A stretch of DNA of 64,000 nt. It comes from Chitinophagaceae bacterium. Its GTDB lineage: Bacteria > Bacteroidota > Bacteroidia > Chitinophagales > Chitinophagaceae. Each line of letters begins with the position of its first letter. Positions within the stretch are counted from its first letter, which is position 1. Position numbers and translations under genes: made by a program. The stretch lies in contig JADKKA010000022.1 in assembly GCA_016720745.1 (NCBI GenBank), positions 1,178,001 to 1,242,000 of the forward strand, read 5' to 3'. The notes beneath the pieces were generated by a model that saw nothing but the letters and a program-made list of their open reading frames with translations, searched no databases and was not told the origin of the DNA. This document shows, piece by piece, positions 26,446-34,510 of this stretch.

Positions 26446-27519
26446 ATGTCATCAAACAAAATCACCCAATTGCTGGGCGACAAAGCAGACTACCTGCTGC
26501 AACACCAGTGTACTACTATTTCAAAAGAACAATTGCATTTACCCGGCCCTGATTTTACGGATCGCATTTTTATGGCCAGTGACCGTAACCCCCAGGTATT
26601 GCGGAACCTGCAAGTCATGTACAATACAGGAAGATTGTCAGGAACCGGTTATCTCTCCATTCTTCCGGTAGACCAGGGGATTGAACACAGTGGCGGTGCC
26701 TCTTTTGCCAAAAACCCCATTTACTTCGATCCGGAAAATATCATTGAACTGGCCATGGAAGGCGGATGCAATGCGGTGGCCACTACTTTTGGCGGTCTGG
26801 GTTTCTTATCCCGAAAATATGCGCATAAGATTCCTTTTATTGTCAAGATCAATCACAACGAATTCCTTACCTATCCCAATAAATTCGACCAGGTCATGTT
26901 TGCTTCCATCAAAGCCAGCTGGAACCTGGGCGCTGCAGCTGTAGGTGCCACCATATACTTTGGCAGTGATGAGTCCACCCGGCAAATCCAGGAAGTCAGC
27001 AAGGCTTTTGAAATGGCGCATGAGCTGGGGATGGCCACCATCCTCTGGTGTTATTTGCGGAACCCTGCTTTTAAAACAAAGGAAAAAGATTTCCATGTTT
27101 CAGCTGATCTCACCGGGCAGGCCAATCACCTGGGGGTTACCATTGAAGCGGATATCATCAAACAAAAATTACCGGAAAACAATGGCGGTTACCTGGCATT
27201 GAATACGAAAGAATCGGCTTATGGTAAAAACGACAAACGCATTTACGAAAACCTCACAACCGATCACCCGATTGATCTTTGCCGTTACCAGGTAGCCAAT
27301 TGTTATATGGGTCGCGCCGGTTTAATCAATAGCGGTGGCGCTTCATCAGGGGCAAGTGATATGGCAGAAGCGGTAACGACTGCCGTTGTCAATAAAAGAG
27401 CCGGCGGCATGGGATTGATCAGCGGCAGAAAAGCCTTCCAGCGATCCATGAAAGAGGGGGTGGAAATACTGAATGCGATACAGGATGTGTATCTGGATAA
27501 GGATATCAGCATTGCATAA
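26446..27519 (+). CDS. fbaB: Class I (DhnA-type) fructose-bisphosphate aldolase
   Basis: This 357-residue TIM-barrel aldolase forms a Schiff base and needs no metal. The signature LSILPVDQGIEHSGGASFAK, then ATTFGGLGFLSRKYA and FIVKINHNEF, with C-terminal GLINSGGASSGASDMAEAV, match the FbaB/DhnA family. It performs the same reaction as the preceding class II enzyme by a different mechanism. Each gene has its own promoter-like element, and a terminator lies between them, so they can be expressed separately, for example in glycolysis versus gluconeogenesis (inference). Confidence 0.94.
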   Translation: MSSNKITQLLGDKADYLLQHQCTTISKEQLHLPGPDFTDRIFMASDRNPQVLRNLQVMYNTGRLSGTGYLSILPVDQGIEHSGGASFAKNPIYFDPENIIELAMEGGCNAVATTFGGLGFLSRKYAHKIPFIVKINHNEFLTYPNKFDQVMFASIKASWNLGAAAVGATIYFGSDESTRQIQEVSKAFEMAHELGMATILWCYLRNPAFKTKEKDFHVSADLTGQANHLGVTIEADIIKQKLPENNGGYLALNTKESAYGKNDKRIYENLTTDHPIDLCRYQVANCYMGRAGLINSGGASSGASDMAEAVTTAVVNKRAGGMGLISGRKAFQRSMKEGVEILNAIQDVYLDKDISIA

Positions 27520-27539
27520 ATATTAATCAGAGGATGACT

Positions 27540-27765
27540 ATTCAAATTGGAGAGATTTAACCGCAAAGACGCCAGGTCGCAAGGAAACGCTAAAATTTTT
27601 CCGGCCTTTGTATAAAATATAAATCCTCTCAGGTTTCTCGCAGCGCTTGTTATGGAGCAGCGCTCGCAGCGCCTTTGCGTGTATTTCTTTGCGCGCTTTG
27701 TCCACAGGACTCTGCGAGCGTGAAATATCTTTGAGTACTTTGTCCATCGAACATTGTGAGCTTGA
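27540..27765. repeat. Degenerate extragenic tract of CGCAAAG/CTTTGCG and GCAGCGC words
   Basis: TTAACCGCAAAGACGCC, TCGCAAGGAAACGC, then CAGCGCTTG, CAGCGCTCGCAGCGC, CTTTGCGTG and CTTTGCGCGCTTTG. The AACCGCAAAGACGC start resembles an extragenic sequence common in environmental bacteria. It fills most of the 323-bp gap between fbaB and the bestrophin gene; no gene is seen there. Confidence 0.7.
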
Positions 27766-27830
27766 AAAATGCTTTTGAAAAAATAATTACCGAGGCCCCT
27801 GCCCCCCCTTCTTATGCCCACCAAACCACC

Positions 27831-27838
27831 TATTTTTG
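27831..27838 (+). promoter_or_regulatory. -7 element TATTTTTG next to the bestrophin start codon
   Basis: TATTTTTG fits TAnnTTTG and ends 4 nt before the ATG at 27843. If it works, the mRNA would be leaderless or nearly so. No -33 TTTG is seen. Confidence 0.4.
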
Positions 27839-27842
27839 AACC

Positions 27843-28727
27843 ATGATTTCCTACAACCCCAAAGACTGGTTCACATTTATTTTCCGTTTCCATAAAGCTG
27901 ATACTTTCCGGCAGCTGTTTCCAATTATACTGGCCATTTGCGGTTATGCAGCAGGGGTCGCCTGGCTGGAACTGGAATACTGGCGCCTCTCTGATAAAAG
28001 CTATGTCCGTAACCTTCCCGTCATGCATAGCCTGCTGGGCTTCGCCATTTCCATGCTCCTGGTCTTTCGTACCAATACCGCTTACGACCGCTGGTGGGAA
28101 GGCCGTAAACTCTGGGGAAGCCTGGTCAATAACAGCCGTAACCTGGCCATGAAACTGGATATGATTTTATCTCCGGACCAAATAGCTACCCGGACTTTTT
28201 TCCGGAAAATGATCCCGGCCTATGCTTTTGCCCTTCATAATCACCTGCACAAAGAAACTACAAGGATTGAATTATTTGAATTGGATGAACATAAACAACT
28301 GCTGGATAAAATTGATCATGACAAACATATCCCCAACCAGCTGGCCCTGATGATGTATCGTCATATTCAGGAATTATACCGGGATAAGGTCATCAGCGGT
28401 GAACAACTGCTTTTCCTGAATACCGAACTGCAGTCTTTTACTGATATCTGTGGTGCCTGTGAAAGAATTAAAAACACCCCCATCCCCTATTCCTACAGTG
28501 TCTTTATCAAGAAATTCATTTTCTTCTATATCATGACCCTCCCCTTCGGTTACGTTTTCCAGCTGGGCTATTACATAGTCCCGGTAGTGGCCTTTATTTT
28601 TTATGTACTGGCCAGTCTGGAACTGATCGCGGAAGAAATTGAAGATCCATTTAGCGGTGACCAGAACGATGTCCCCACCCGCCTGCTGGCACAGAATATC
28701 CACCGGCATGTGGCAGAAATAATCTAA
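27843..28727 (+). CDS. Bestrophin family channel protein
   Basis: This 294-residue membrane protein of the bestrophin/UPF0187 family (pentameric ion channels) has the hallmark stretch LLGFAISMLLVFRTNTAYDR followed by WWEGRKLWGSLVNNSRNLA near residues 65-100. Helices are at IILAICGYAAGVAWLEL and at the C-terminal IMTLPFGYVFQLGYYIVPVV. The acidic EEIEDPFSGDQNDVPTRL closes the protein, as in the family. The bacterial members I know of conduct cations; direction and regulation cannot be read here. Confidence 0.93.
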   Translation: MISYNPKDWFTFIFRFHKADTFRQLFPIILAICGYAAGVAWLELEYWRLSDKSYVRNLPVMHSLLGFAISMLLVFRTNTAYDRWWEGRKLWGSLVNNSRNLAMKLDMILSPDQIATRTFFRKMIPAYAFALHNHLHKETTRIELFELDEHKQLLDKIDHDKHIPNQLALMMYRHIQELYRDKVISGEQLLFLNTELQSFTDICGACERIKNTPIPYSYSVFIKKFIFFYIMTLPFGYVFQLGYYIVPVVAFIFYVLASLELIAEEIEDPFSGDQNDVPTRLLAQNIHRHVAEII

Positions 28728-28797
28728 CGAGGCAACCTTCTTTCACTTTTTCCGTTTGATATCTTCAGTACCAAATCAAGCAAAAAAAGTTAAACAC

Positions 28798-29160
28798 ATG
28801 AGAAAGGCCCTGTATTTATCACTTGTAGTATTATCTTCTGTATTAATCCTTGCCAGCGGTTGCAGCAAGGATAATGATGGCGGCGGTGGCGCTTCGGTTG
28901 ATTGTGCCACTGTCACCAATAAGGCATATGCCGCTAATATCAGTCCGATCATCCAGGCCAGTTGTGCCATTGCAGGTTGTCATGCAGCCGGCAGCACCAA
29001 TGGTCCTGGCCCATTGACCAGTTATACTGAAATCTCCAATGCCAAAGCCAGGATTCGTACTGCGGTATCATCCGGCCTCATGCCACAGGGAAGCAGTCTT
29101 TCCACTGCACAAAAAAATTCCATCATCTGCTGGATCGACGGCGGCGCTCCGAATAACTGA
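28798..29160 (+). CDS. Small lipoprotein with a CX4CH haem-like motif
   Basis: The product is 120 residues from the ATG at 28798, chosen because it gives a lipoprotein signal peptide (MRKALYLSLVVLSSVLILAS then GC). After a Gly-rich linker, ISPIIQASCAIAGCHAAGS contains CX4CH, similar to mono-haem cytochrome c-like domains in Bacteroidetes lipoproteins, with a possible distal Met in GLMPQGSSLS. It could be a small envelope electron carrier. Haem attachment is not certain because the standard motif is CXXCH. It stands alone between bestrophin and the S9 peptidase. Confidence 0.78.
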   Translation: MRKALYLSLVVLSSVLILASGCSKDNDGGGGASVDCATVTNKAYAANISPIIQASCAIAGCHAAGSTNGPGPLTSYTEISNAKARIRTAVSSGLMPQGSSLSTAQKNSIICWIDGGAPNN

Positions 29161-29234
29161 TCCCAACCTTCTTATACAAACGGCAGGTCCTGTTCAAAGG
29201 TTTCCAATATATTTACGGTCTAAACCGGCTGTAC

Positions 29235-31634
29235 ATGTTGTTTAAAAATCTTTTAACGGGAGCCTGCTTTTTGTTATCAATTACGATACAGGCCCAAACG
29301 CTCAATGAACTCACGGTAGAAAAAATCATGCGTGATCCCCGCTGGATGGGCAGCTCCCCTTCCAATATTTCCTGGGGACAGGATGGCCAAACCCTGTATT
29401 TTAACTGGAATCCCGACAACGAAGCAGCTGACTCATTGTACTATATCACGCTCAGCAACAGGACGCCGGCAAAAGCCAGCAGGCAGCAAAAAACGACCCC
29501 TGATTTTCAAAGCAATTATATCTACAATCAATCGCGGTCAGCCTATTTATATGCCAAAGACGGTGATATATTTTACAGGGATATCAAGTCCGGCAAAACC
29601 AAAAGGATTGTCCAAACACTGGAAAACGAAGGAAGCCCCCAGTTCAGTTTTAATGAAACAAAAATTGTTTATAGCCGAAACCAGAACCTCTATGCATGGG
29701 ATATTGCGAGTGGGGAAACCATCCAGCTGACCAATATCCGGACTCCTGATGCCGGCGGTGCTGCGACAGGCAGAACCAGCGGCAATACCACTGTTAATCA
29801 GCAGGAACAATGGCTGAAAAATGATCAGCTACGCTATTTCCAGGTACTCAAAGAGCGAAAAGAAAAAAGAGAAGCTACAGAGGCTTATAACAAATCAATT
29901 CCAAAAGAAAAAGAAATCCGTTCCATCAATCTCGAGGACAAAACCCTGCAGGGAATGAATATCAGTCCGGATGGCCGTTTTATCAGTTACCGGCTCGCTC
30001 GTTTTGGCAGCGGTGGTAAAGCGACAATTGTACCCAGCTATGTGACGGAAACAGGTTTTACTACTGATATCAATGCCAGAACAAAAGTAGGAACACAACA
30101 AGGTAGCAGTGAACTCTATGTGTATGACCGGGAAAAAGATACCATTTTCAGCATCAGTTTATCGGCCATCCCGGGTATAGAGGATCTCCCTGATTATTTA
30201 AAAGATTATCCCAAACAACTGGAGGAAAAAAGCAAGAAACCCACAAAGCGAGCAGTCAGTTTCAGTGGAATGAACTGGTCTCCTGCCGGCACGAATGCAG
30301 TGTTTGAGATTCGTTCGCAGGATAATAAAGACCGCTGGTTGTTTTGGTTTGATCCCAAAACAAGTGCGGTAAAATTATTGAACCGTCAGCGGGACGAAGC
30401 CTGGATCGGCGGACCTGGAACCGGATTCTTCGGGGGCAATACAGGGTGGATCAATGAAGATCAGTTCTGGTTCCGTTCTGAAGCTACCGGGTATTCCCAC
30501 ATTTATATTGCTGACCGGAATAGTGGCGAATACAAAGCACTCACTAGTGGAAATTATGAAGTACAACAGGCACAATTGTCGAAGGATAAAAAATATTTCT
30601 ATATCACCACCAATGAAGTGCATCCCGGAGAACAGCATTTTTACCGCCTCTCAATCGCTGATGGGAAGAAAGAAAAATTCAGCAGTATGACCGGTGCCAA
30701 TCAGGTAAGTCTTTCACCGGATGAAAAATGGCTCGCAGTTCTTCACTCCTATTCCAATCAACCCTGGGAATTATACCTGCAGGAAAATAAATTGAATGGT
30801 AAATCAGAAAAAATTACCAACAAAGCCCGGAGTGCTGAATTCAATTCCTATCAATGGAAAGATCCGCAGGTGATTCAGTTCCCCGCCCGGGATGGAGCCA
30901 TGGTTTATGCGAGGGTGTATCAGCCTGCGAAACCGCATCCCAATAAACCGGCGGTTCTGTTTGTACATGGTGCCGGTTATCTGCAAAATGCCCATAAATG
31001 GTGGAGCAGTTATTTCAGGGAGTATATGTTCAATAACCTGCTGGCCGACCAGGGTTATTATGTGATGGATATTGATTACCGGGGCAGCGCCGGTTATGGC
31101 CGCGACTGGCGTACCGGTATTTACCGCCATATGGGAGGCAAGGATCTGACGGATCATGTGGATGCCGTGAACTACCTGGTCAAAACCTATGGTGTCAATC
31201 CCGCACATGTGGGCTTATACGGCGGATCCTATGGCGGATTTATCAGCCTGATGGGTATGTTCAATGAACCCAATGTATTTGCGGCAGGTGCTGCTCTAAG
31301 ACCGGTAACAGACTGGGCCAATTATAATCACGGGTATACTTCGAATATCCTCAATGAGCCATTTACGGACAGCCTGGCTTATCGCAGGAGTTCCCCCTTC
31401 TATTTTGCAGAAGGATTAAAAGGTCACTTACTCATTTGCCATGGCATGGTAGATGTAAACGTACATTACCAGGATGCCGTTAAACTGGCACAGCGGCTAA
31501 TCGAACTGGGCAAGGATAACTGGGAACTGGCCAGCTACCCCATGGAAGACCATGGCTTTGTAGAACCTAGCAGCTGGACTGATGAGTATAAGCGGATATA
31601 TAAATTATTTGAAGCAGTGCTGAAGGGGAAGTAG
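29235..31634 (+). CDS. Secreted S9-family (dipeptidyl-peptidase IV-like) serine peptidase
   Basis: The product is 799 residues with a signal peptide (MLFKNLLTGACFLLSITIQA). The N-terminal half is a beta-propeller (repeats such as NISWGQDGQTLYFNW and ISPDGRFISYRLARF). The C-terminal alpha/beta-hydrolase has the nucleophile elbow GLYGGSYGGFISL, the Asp in HGMVDVNVHYQD and the His in MEDHGFVEP. It should remove dipeptides from or cleave short peptides in the periplasm. A GTTGAG tract begins 1 nt after the stop. Confidence 0.93.
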   Translation: MLFKNLLTGACFLLSITIQAQTLNELTVEKIMRDPRWMGSSPSNISWGQDGQTLYFNWNPDNEAADSLYYITLSNRTPAKASRQQKTTPDFQSNYIYNQSRSAYLYAKDGDIFYRDIKSGKTKRIVQTLENEGSPQFSFNETKIVYSRNQNLYAWDIASGETIQLTNIRTPDAGGAATGRTSGNTTVNQQEQWLKNDQLRYFQVLKERKEKREATEAYNKSIPKEKEIRSINLEDKTLQGMNISPDGRFISYRLARFGSGGKATIVPSYVTETGFTTDINARTKVGTQQGSSELYVYDREKDTIFSISLSAIPGIEDLPDYLKDYPKQLEEKSKKPTKRAVSFSGMNWSPAGTNAVFEIRSQDNKDRWLFWFDPKTSAVKLLNRQRDEAWIGGPGTGFFGGNTGWINEDQFWFRSEATGYSHIYIADRNSGEYKALTSGNYEVQQAQLSKDKKYFYITTNEVHPGEQHFYRLSIADGKKEKFSSMTGANQVSLSPDEKWLAVLHSYSNQPWELYLQENKLNGKSEKITNKARSAEFNSYQWKDPQVIQFPARDGAMVYARVYQPAKPHPNKPAVLFVHGAGYLQNAHKWWSSYFREYMFNNLLADQGYYVMDIDYRGSAGYGRDWRTGIYRHMGGKDLTDHVDAVNYLVKTYGVNPAHVGLYGGSYGGFISLMGMFNEPNVFAAGAALRPVTDWANYNHGYTSNILNEPFTDSLAYRRSSPFYFAEGLKGHLLICHGMVDVNVHYQDAVKLAQRLIELGKDNWELASYPMEDHGFVEPSSWTDEYKRIYKLFEAVLKGK

Positions 31635-31635
31635 A

Positions 31636-31675
31636 GGTTGAGTGGTTGAGTTAGTTGAGATGTTTAAAAGTTGGT
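31636..31675. repeat. GTTGAG word tract directly after the S9 peptidase stop
   Basis: GGTTGAG, TGGTTGAG, TTAGTTGAG, ATGTTTAAAAGTTGG and TATGTTGA follow the TAG stop without a gap. The words are the same, in the same sense orientation, as those after thrB (12131-12345). Confidence 0.8.
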
Positions 31676-31744
31676 ATGTTGACAGGGGGGCGGCACCCCG
31701 GCCCTTTTTTTAAAAATCCGGCCCAACCTTTGGACTGCCGCCTC

Positions 31745-31801
31745 TTGACTCACGACTCAGACTGCAGACTGAAGACTGTCGACTCCCGACTCCCGACTCA
31801 A
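31745..31801. repeat. GACTCNN/GACTGNN heptamer tract upstream of accD
   Basis: GACTCAC, GACTCA, GACTGCA, GACTGAA, GACTGTC, GACTCCC, GACTCCC and GACTCAA follow in order at 6-7 nt spacing. Confidence 0.85.
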
Positions 31802-31812
31802 ACCGAAAGCCC

Positions 31813-31820
31813 TATATTTG
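31813..31820 (+). promoter_or_regulatory. Bacteroidetes -7 element TATATTTG of accD
   Basis: TATATTTG fits TAnnTTTG, 17 nt before the accD ATG. The -33 position is occupied by the GACTC tract and has no TTTG. Confidence 0.55.
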
Positions 31821-31837
31821 CAAGCTAAGAATAGGTT

Positions 31838-32752
31838 ATGGCCAAACAATTTGAAGATTTTGATGCCAACCTGGCCGGAGAAGAAGGAAAGTCGGAGGAA
31901 ACGAAAGCCAGTTGGTTCAAACGCATCAAAAAAGGGATCAGTACCAAGACTTCTGAAAAGAAGGAAACTCCTGAAGGGCTTTGGGTTAAATGTCCTGATT
32001 GCAATTTCATTTGCACCGTGACTGAACTCAGGGAAAATCTCTTTGTATGCCCCAAATGCAGCTTTCACCACCGCATAGGCAGCCAGGATTACTTTGAAAT
32101 TTTATTTGATAACGGGGAGTTCACTGAGCTTTTTGATAATATCAGGAGCAAGGATTTTCTGGAATTTACCGACCTGAAGCCTTACAAAAAACGCCTGGAA
32201 GAAATCTGGAGTAAAACCGACCTGAAGGATTCCATGCGGGTAGCGGCAGGGAAAGTGGGGGGAAATGACCTCGTGATTGCCTGTATGGATTTTGAATTCA
32301 TTGGCGGTTCTTTGGGGAGTGTGATGGGGGAAAAATTTGCCCGGGCCGTGGATCATTGTATTCAGCACCAGATGGGTTATATGGTGATCAGTAAAAGTGG
32401 TGGTGCCCGGATGATGGAAAGCGCTTTCTCATTGATGCAACTCGCCAAAACAAGTGGCAAACTCTCCCAGCTGAGCGATGCGAAACTGCCCTATATTTCT
32501 TTACTCACCGATCCCACATTCGGAGGCATATCAGCTTCTTTCGGTATGCTGGGTGATATGAATATTGCAGAACCAGGTGCCTTGATTGGATTTGCCGGCC
32601 CCCGGGTGATCAAGGAAACCATCAAAAAAGATCTGCCCGAAGGATTCCAACGCAGTGAGTTTATTCTGGAACATGGTTTCCTGGATTTCATTGTACCAAG
32701 AAAAGAATTGAAAGAGAAACTTGGAACAGTGCTTACCTTACTGAAGAATTAA
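31838..32752 (+). CDS. accD: Acetyl-CoA carboxylase carboxyltransferase subunit beta
   Basis: AccD forms the carboxyltransferase with AccA and makes malonyl-CoA for fatty-acid synthesis. The zinc ribbon CPDCNFICTVTELRENLF then VCPKCSFHHR is at about residues 50-75. The crotonase-like core has VISKSGGARMMESAFSLMQL, PTFGGISASFGMLGD and GFAGPRVIKETIKKDLPEGF. The 304-residue length is normal. accA is not in the window. smpB follows 55 bp later on the same strand. Confidence 0.96.
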   Translation: MAKQFEDFDANLAGEEGKSEETKASWFKRIKKGISTKTSEKKETPEGLWVKCPDCNFICTVTELRENLFVCPKCSFHHRIGSQDYFEILFDNGEFTELFDNIRSKDFLEFTDLKPYKKRLEEIWSKTDLKDSMRVAAGKVGGNDLVIACMDFEFIGGSLGSVMGEKFARAVDHCIQHQMGYMVISKSGGARMMESAFSLMQLAKTSGKLSQLSDAKLPYISLLTDPTFGGISASFGMLGDMNIAEPGALIGFAGPRVIKETIKKDLPEGFQRSEFILEHGFLDFIVPRKELKEKLGTVLTLLKN

Positions 32753-32807
32753 TGAATCTTATTGACTTATTGAGTTAAGAGGAACTATCGCCTCTTATTT
32801 TTTCTAT

Positions 32808-33245
32808 ATGCAGGAACTGAAGAACAGACAGGCCTTTCACGAATACTTCATTGATAGCACCTATGTAGCAGGGATAGTACTGCTTGGCACAGAGGTAAAA
32901 TCAATGCGCACAGGCAGGGTCAGTTTCAATGATAGTTACTGCCTGGTTCATAAAGGTGAAATCTGGATCAAATCCCTCCATATCACACCCTACTCCCATG
33001 GAACCACAAATAACCATGATCCCCTTCGCGACCGCAAACTGTTACTGCAAAAAAGGGAAATCCGGAAAATCGAAACCAAACTGAAGGAAAAGGGATATAC
33101 CCTGATCCCCCTCCGTATTTTTTTCAATGATAAAAACCTGGCCAAAATAGAAATCGGACTCGCCAGGGGCAAGAAATTATACGATAAACGCGAAACCATT
33201 AAGAACAGGGATGTGGAAAGGGACTTGAAACGCTACATCAAATAG
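32808..33245 (+). CDS. smpB: SsrA (tmRNA)-binding protein
   Basis: SmpB delivers tmRNA to stalled ribosomes in trans-translation. The 145-residue protein contains the OB-fold signature GIVLLGTEVKSMRTGRVSFN, then HITPYSHGTTNNHDPLRDRK and KLLLQKREIRKIETKLKEKG. The basic tail GLARGKKLYDKRETIKNRD is complete. No ssrA gene is visible nearby. Confidence 0.96.
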   Translation: MQELKNRQAFHEYFIDSTYVAGIVLLGTEVKSMRTGRVSFNDSYCLVHKGEIWIKSLHITPYSHGTTNNHDPLRDRKLLLQKREIRKIETKLKEKGYTLIPLRIFFNDKNLAKIEIGLARGKKLYDKRETIKNRDVERDLKRYIK

Positions 33246-33299
33246 ATTGTGAAAAACTTCACACTACTTAGGAATAATTTTTGCCGATATTACCCCGTC

Positions 33300-34223
33300 T
33301 TGAAAAAATACCTGATTATATCATTGCTTTTACTGGGACTCAAAAGCCAGGGACAAACTGTTTTTGGTTACTGGTACGGCAATGCCAATGTAAAAACCAA
33401 CAGCTCGGCTAATAATTACCTGATAGAACTGATCCTGCAGCCGGAAAAAGGATATGTTTCCGGTATACTCAATTGCTATTTTAAAGACACTTACCGCAGC
33501 CTGAAAGTAAAAGGCAATTATAATAGTGCTACCCGTCAGCTAAGTCTTTACGATATACCCCTTCCCTATCACGCTTCTATCAAAGATTTTGAAGTGGATT
33601 GTATGATGACCCTGCAGGCCACCTTGCGGGTTTCCCAGGCAGGATCCAACCTCACCGGCGCATTCAAAGCGCTGCCGGGGTATCAGTATACCTGTGCCGA
33701 TATTCGTTTTGACTTTGAGATGAATGCAGATATCAGCAAAAAAGATTCCGTACTCAAAGCCATCAGTGAATACAAAGAAACTTACCAGGTCTGGAAACCC
33801 GGCGTAAATGACACCCTGGTGCAGGCCCAGGTGATCCCGCGTAAAGTGGTGAATTATGTGATTGAGAAAGAGTACACGGAAAGAAAGAACGAAATCGTGA
33901 ATGAAATAGAAGTGGAATCAGACACGGTTCAGCTGGCCATTTATGATAATGGTGAAATTGACGGCGATATTATTTCCCTTTTCTACAATAAGGAACTGCT
34001 TTTCTTCAACCAGAAGCTGACCCATAAGTCCATTAAACTCAGCCTCCCTGTTGATGGTTCACTGGAGTATAATGAAATATCCATGTTTGCAGAAAACCTC
34101 GGACTGATCCCACCTAATACCGCTTTGATCGTTATTTCGGATGGAAAGAACAGACATGAACTCAGGTTATCCAGTAACCTGGAGAAAAATGCCACCATTC
34201 GTATCCGAAAAAAGAAAAATTAG
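33300..34223 (+). CDS. Secreted conserved hypothetical protein
   Basis: I place the start at the TTG at 33300 because it gives a textbook signal peptide (MKKYLIISLLLLGLKSQGQ); the GTG at 33249, 3 nt after smpB, would add 17 residues. The mature protein (about 290 residues) is beta-rich: TVFGYWYGNANVKTNSS and YLIELILQPEKGYVSGILNC near the N-terminus, and DNGEIDGDIISLFYNKELLF near residue 220. It has no domain I can name. It may be a periplasmic lipocalin- or immunoglobulin-like protein. Its stop is 1 nt from that of the convergent gene. Confidence 0.72.
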   Translation: MKKYLIISLLLLGLKSQGQTVFGYWYGNANVKTNSSANNYLIELILQPEKGYVSGILNCYFKDTYRSLKVKGNYNSATRQLSLYDIPLPYHASIKDFEVDCMMTLQATLRVSQAGSNLTGAFKALPGYQYTCADIRFDFEMNADISKKDSVLKAISEYKETYQVWKPGVNDTLVQAQVIPRKVVNYVIEKEYTERKNEIVNEIEVESDTVQLAIYDNGEIDGDIISLFYNKELLFFNQKLTHKSIKLSLPVDGSLEYNEISMFAENLGLIPPNTALIVISDGKNRHELRLSSNLEKNATIRIRKKKN

Positions 34224-34224
34224 A

Positions 34225-34491
34225 CTAGGACTTTCCGGTAAATAAACTCACCACGAAGAGGATCACAAAAGCACCAATGGCACCGGTGAGGATGGCATTG
34301 ACCAGCGGACTACTGCCAATACTTACTTTTAATTCGCGCAGTATCCAGCTCCCCACAAAACTACCCAGGATACCCACTATTACATTTCCAACCAGGCCTA
34401 AACCACGACCCTTTACCAAAAAACTTCCCAGCCAGCCGGCAGCCGCACCAATAAGGATGATCACGAGGATTTGTTCCAGCGTCATACTCAA
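34225..34491 (-). CDS. GlsB/YeaQ/YmgE family small stress membrane protein
   Basis: The product is 88 residues with three hydrophobic, Gly-rich helices: LVIILIGAAAGWLGSFLVKG, GLVGNVIVGILGSFVGSWIL and LTGAIGAFVILFVVSLF. The GxxGWLGSxLxKG start and the GNxxxGxxGxxxGxxL middle are the hallmarks of the transglycosylase-associated (DUF1269-unrelated) YeaQ/YmgE group, often induced by stress. The biochemical role is not known. Confidence 0.9.
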   Translation of the reverse strand: MSMTLEQILVIILIGAAAGWLGSFLVKGRGLGLVGNVIVGILGSFVGSWILRELKVSIGSSPLVNAILTGAIGAFVILFVVSLFTGKS

Positions 34492-34510
34492 ATGTATTTA
34501 AGGTGATAAC

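Noticed and set aside
27303..28028. 241-residue minus-strand frame spanning fbaB and the bestrophin start
   Set aside because: It overlaps two well-supported genes and the extragenic CGCAAAG tract.
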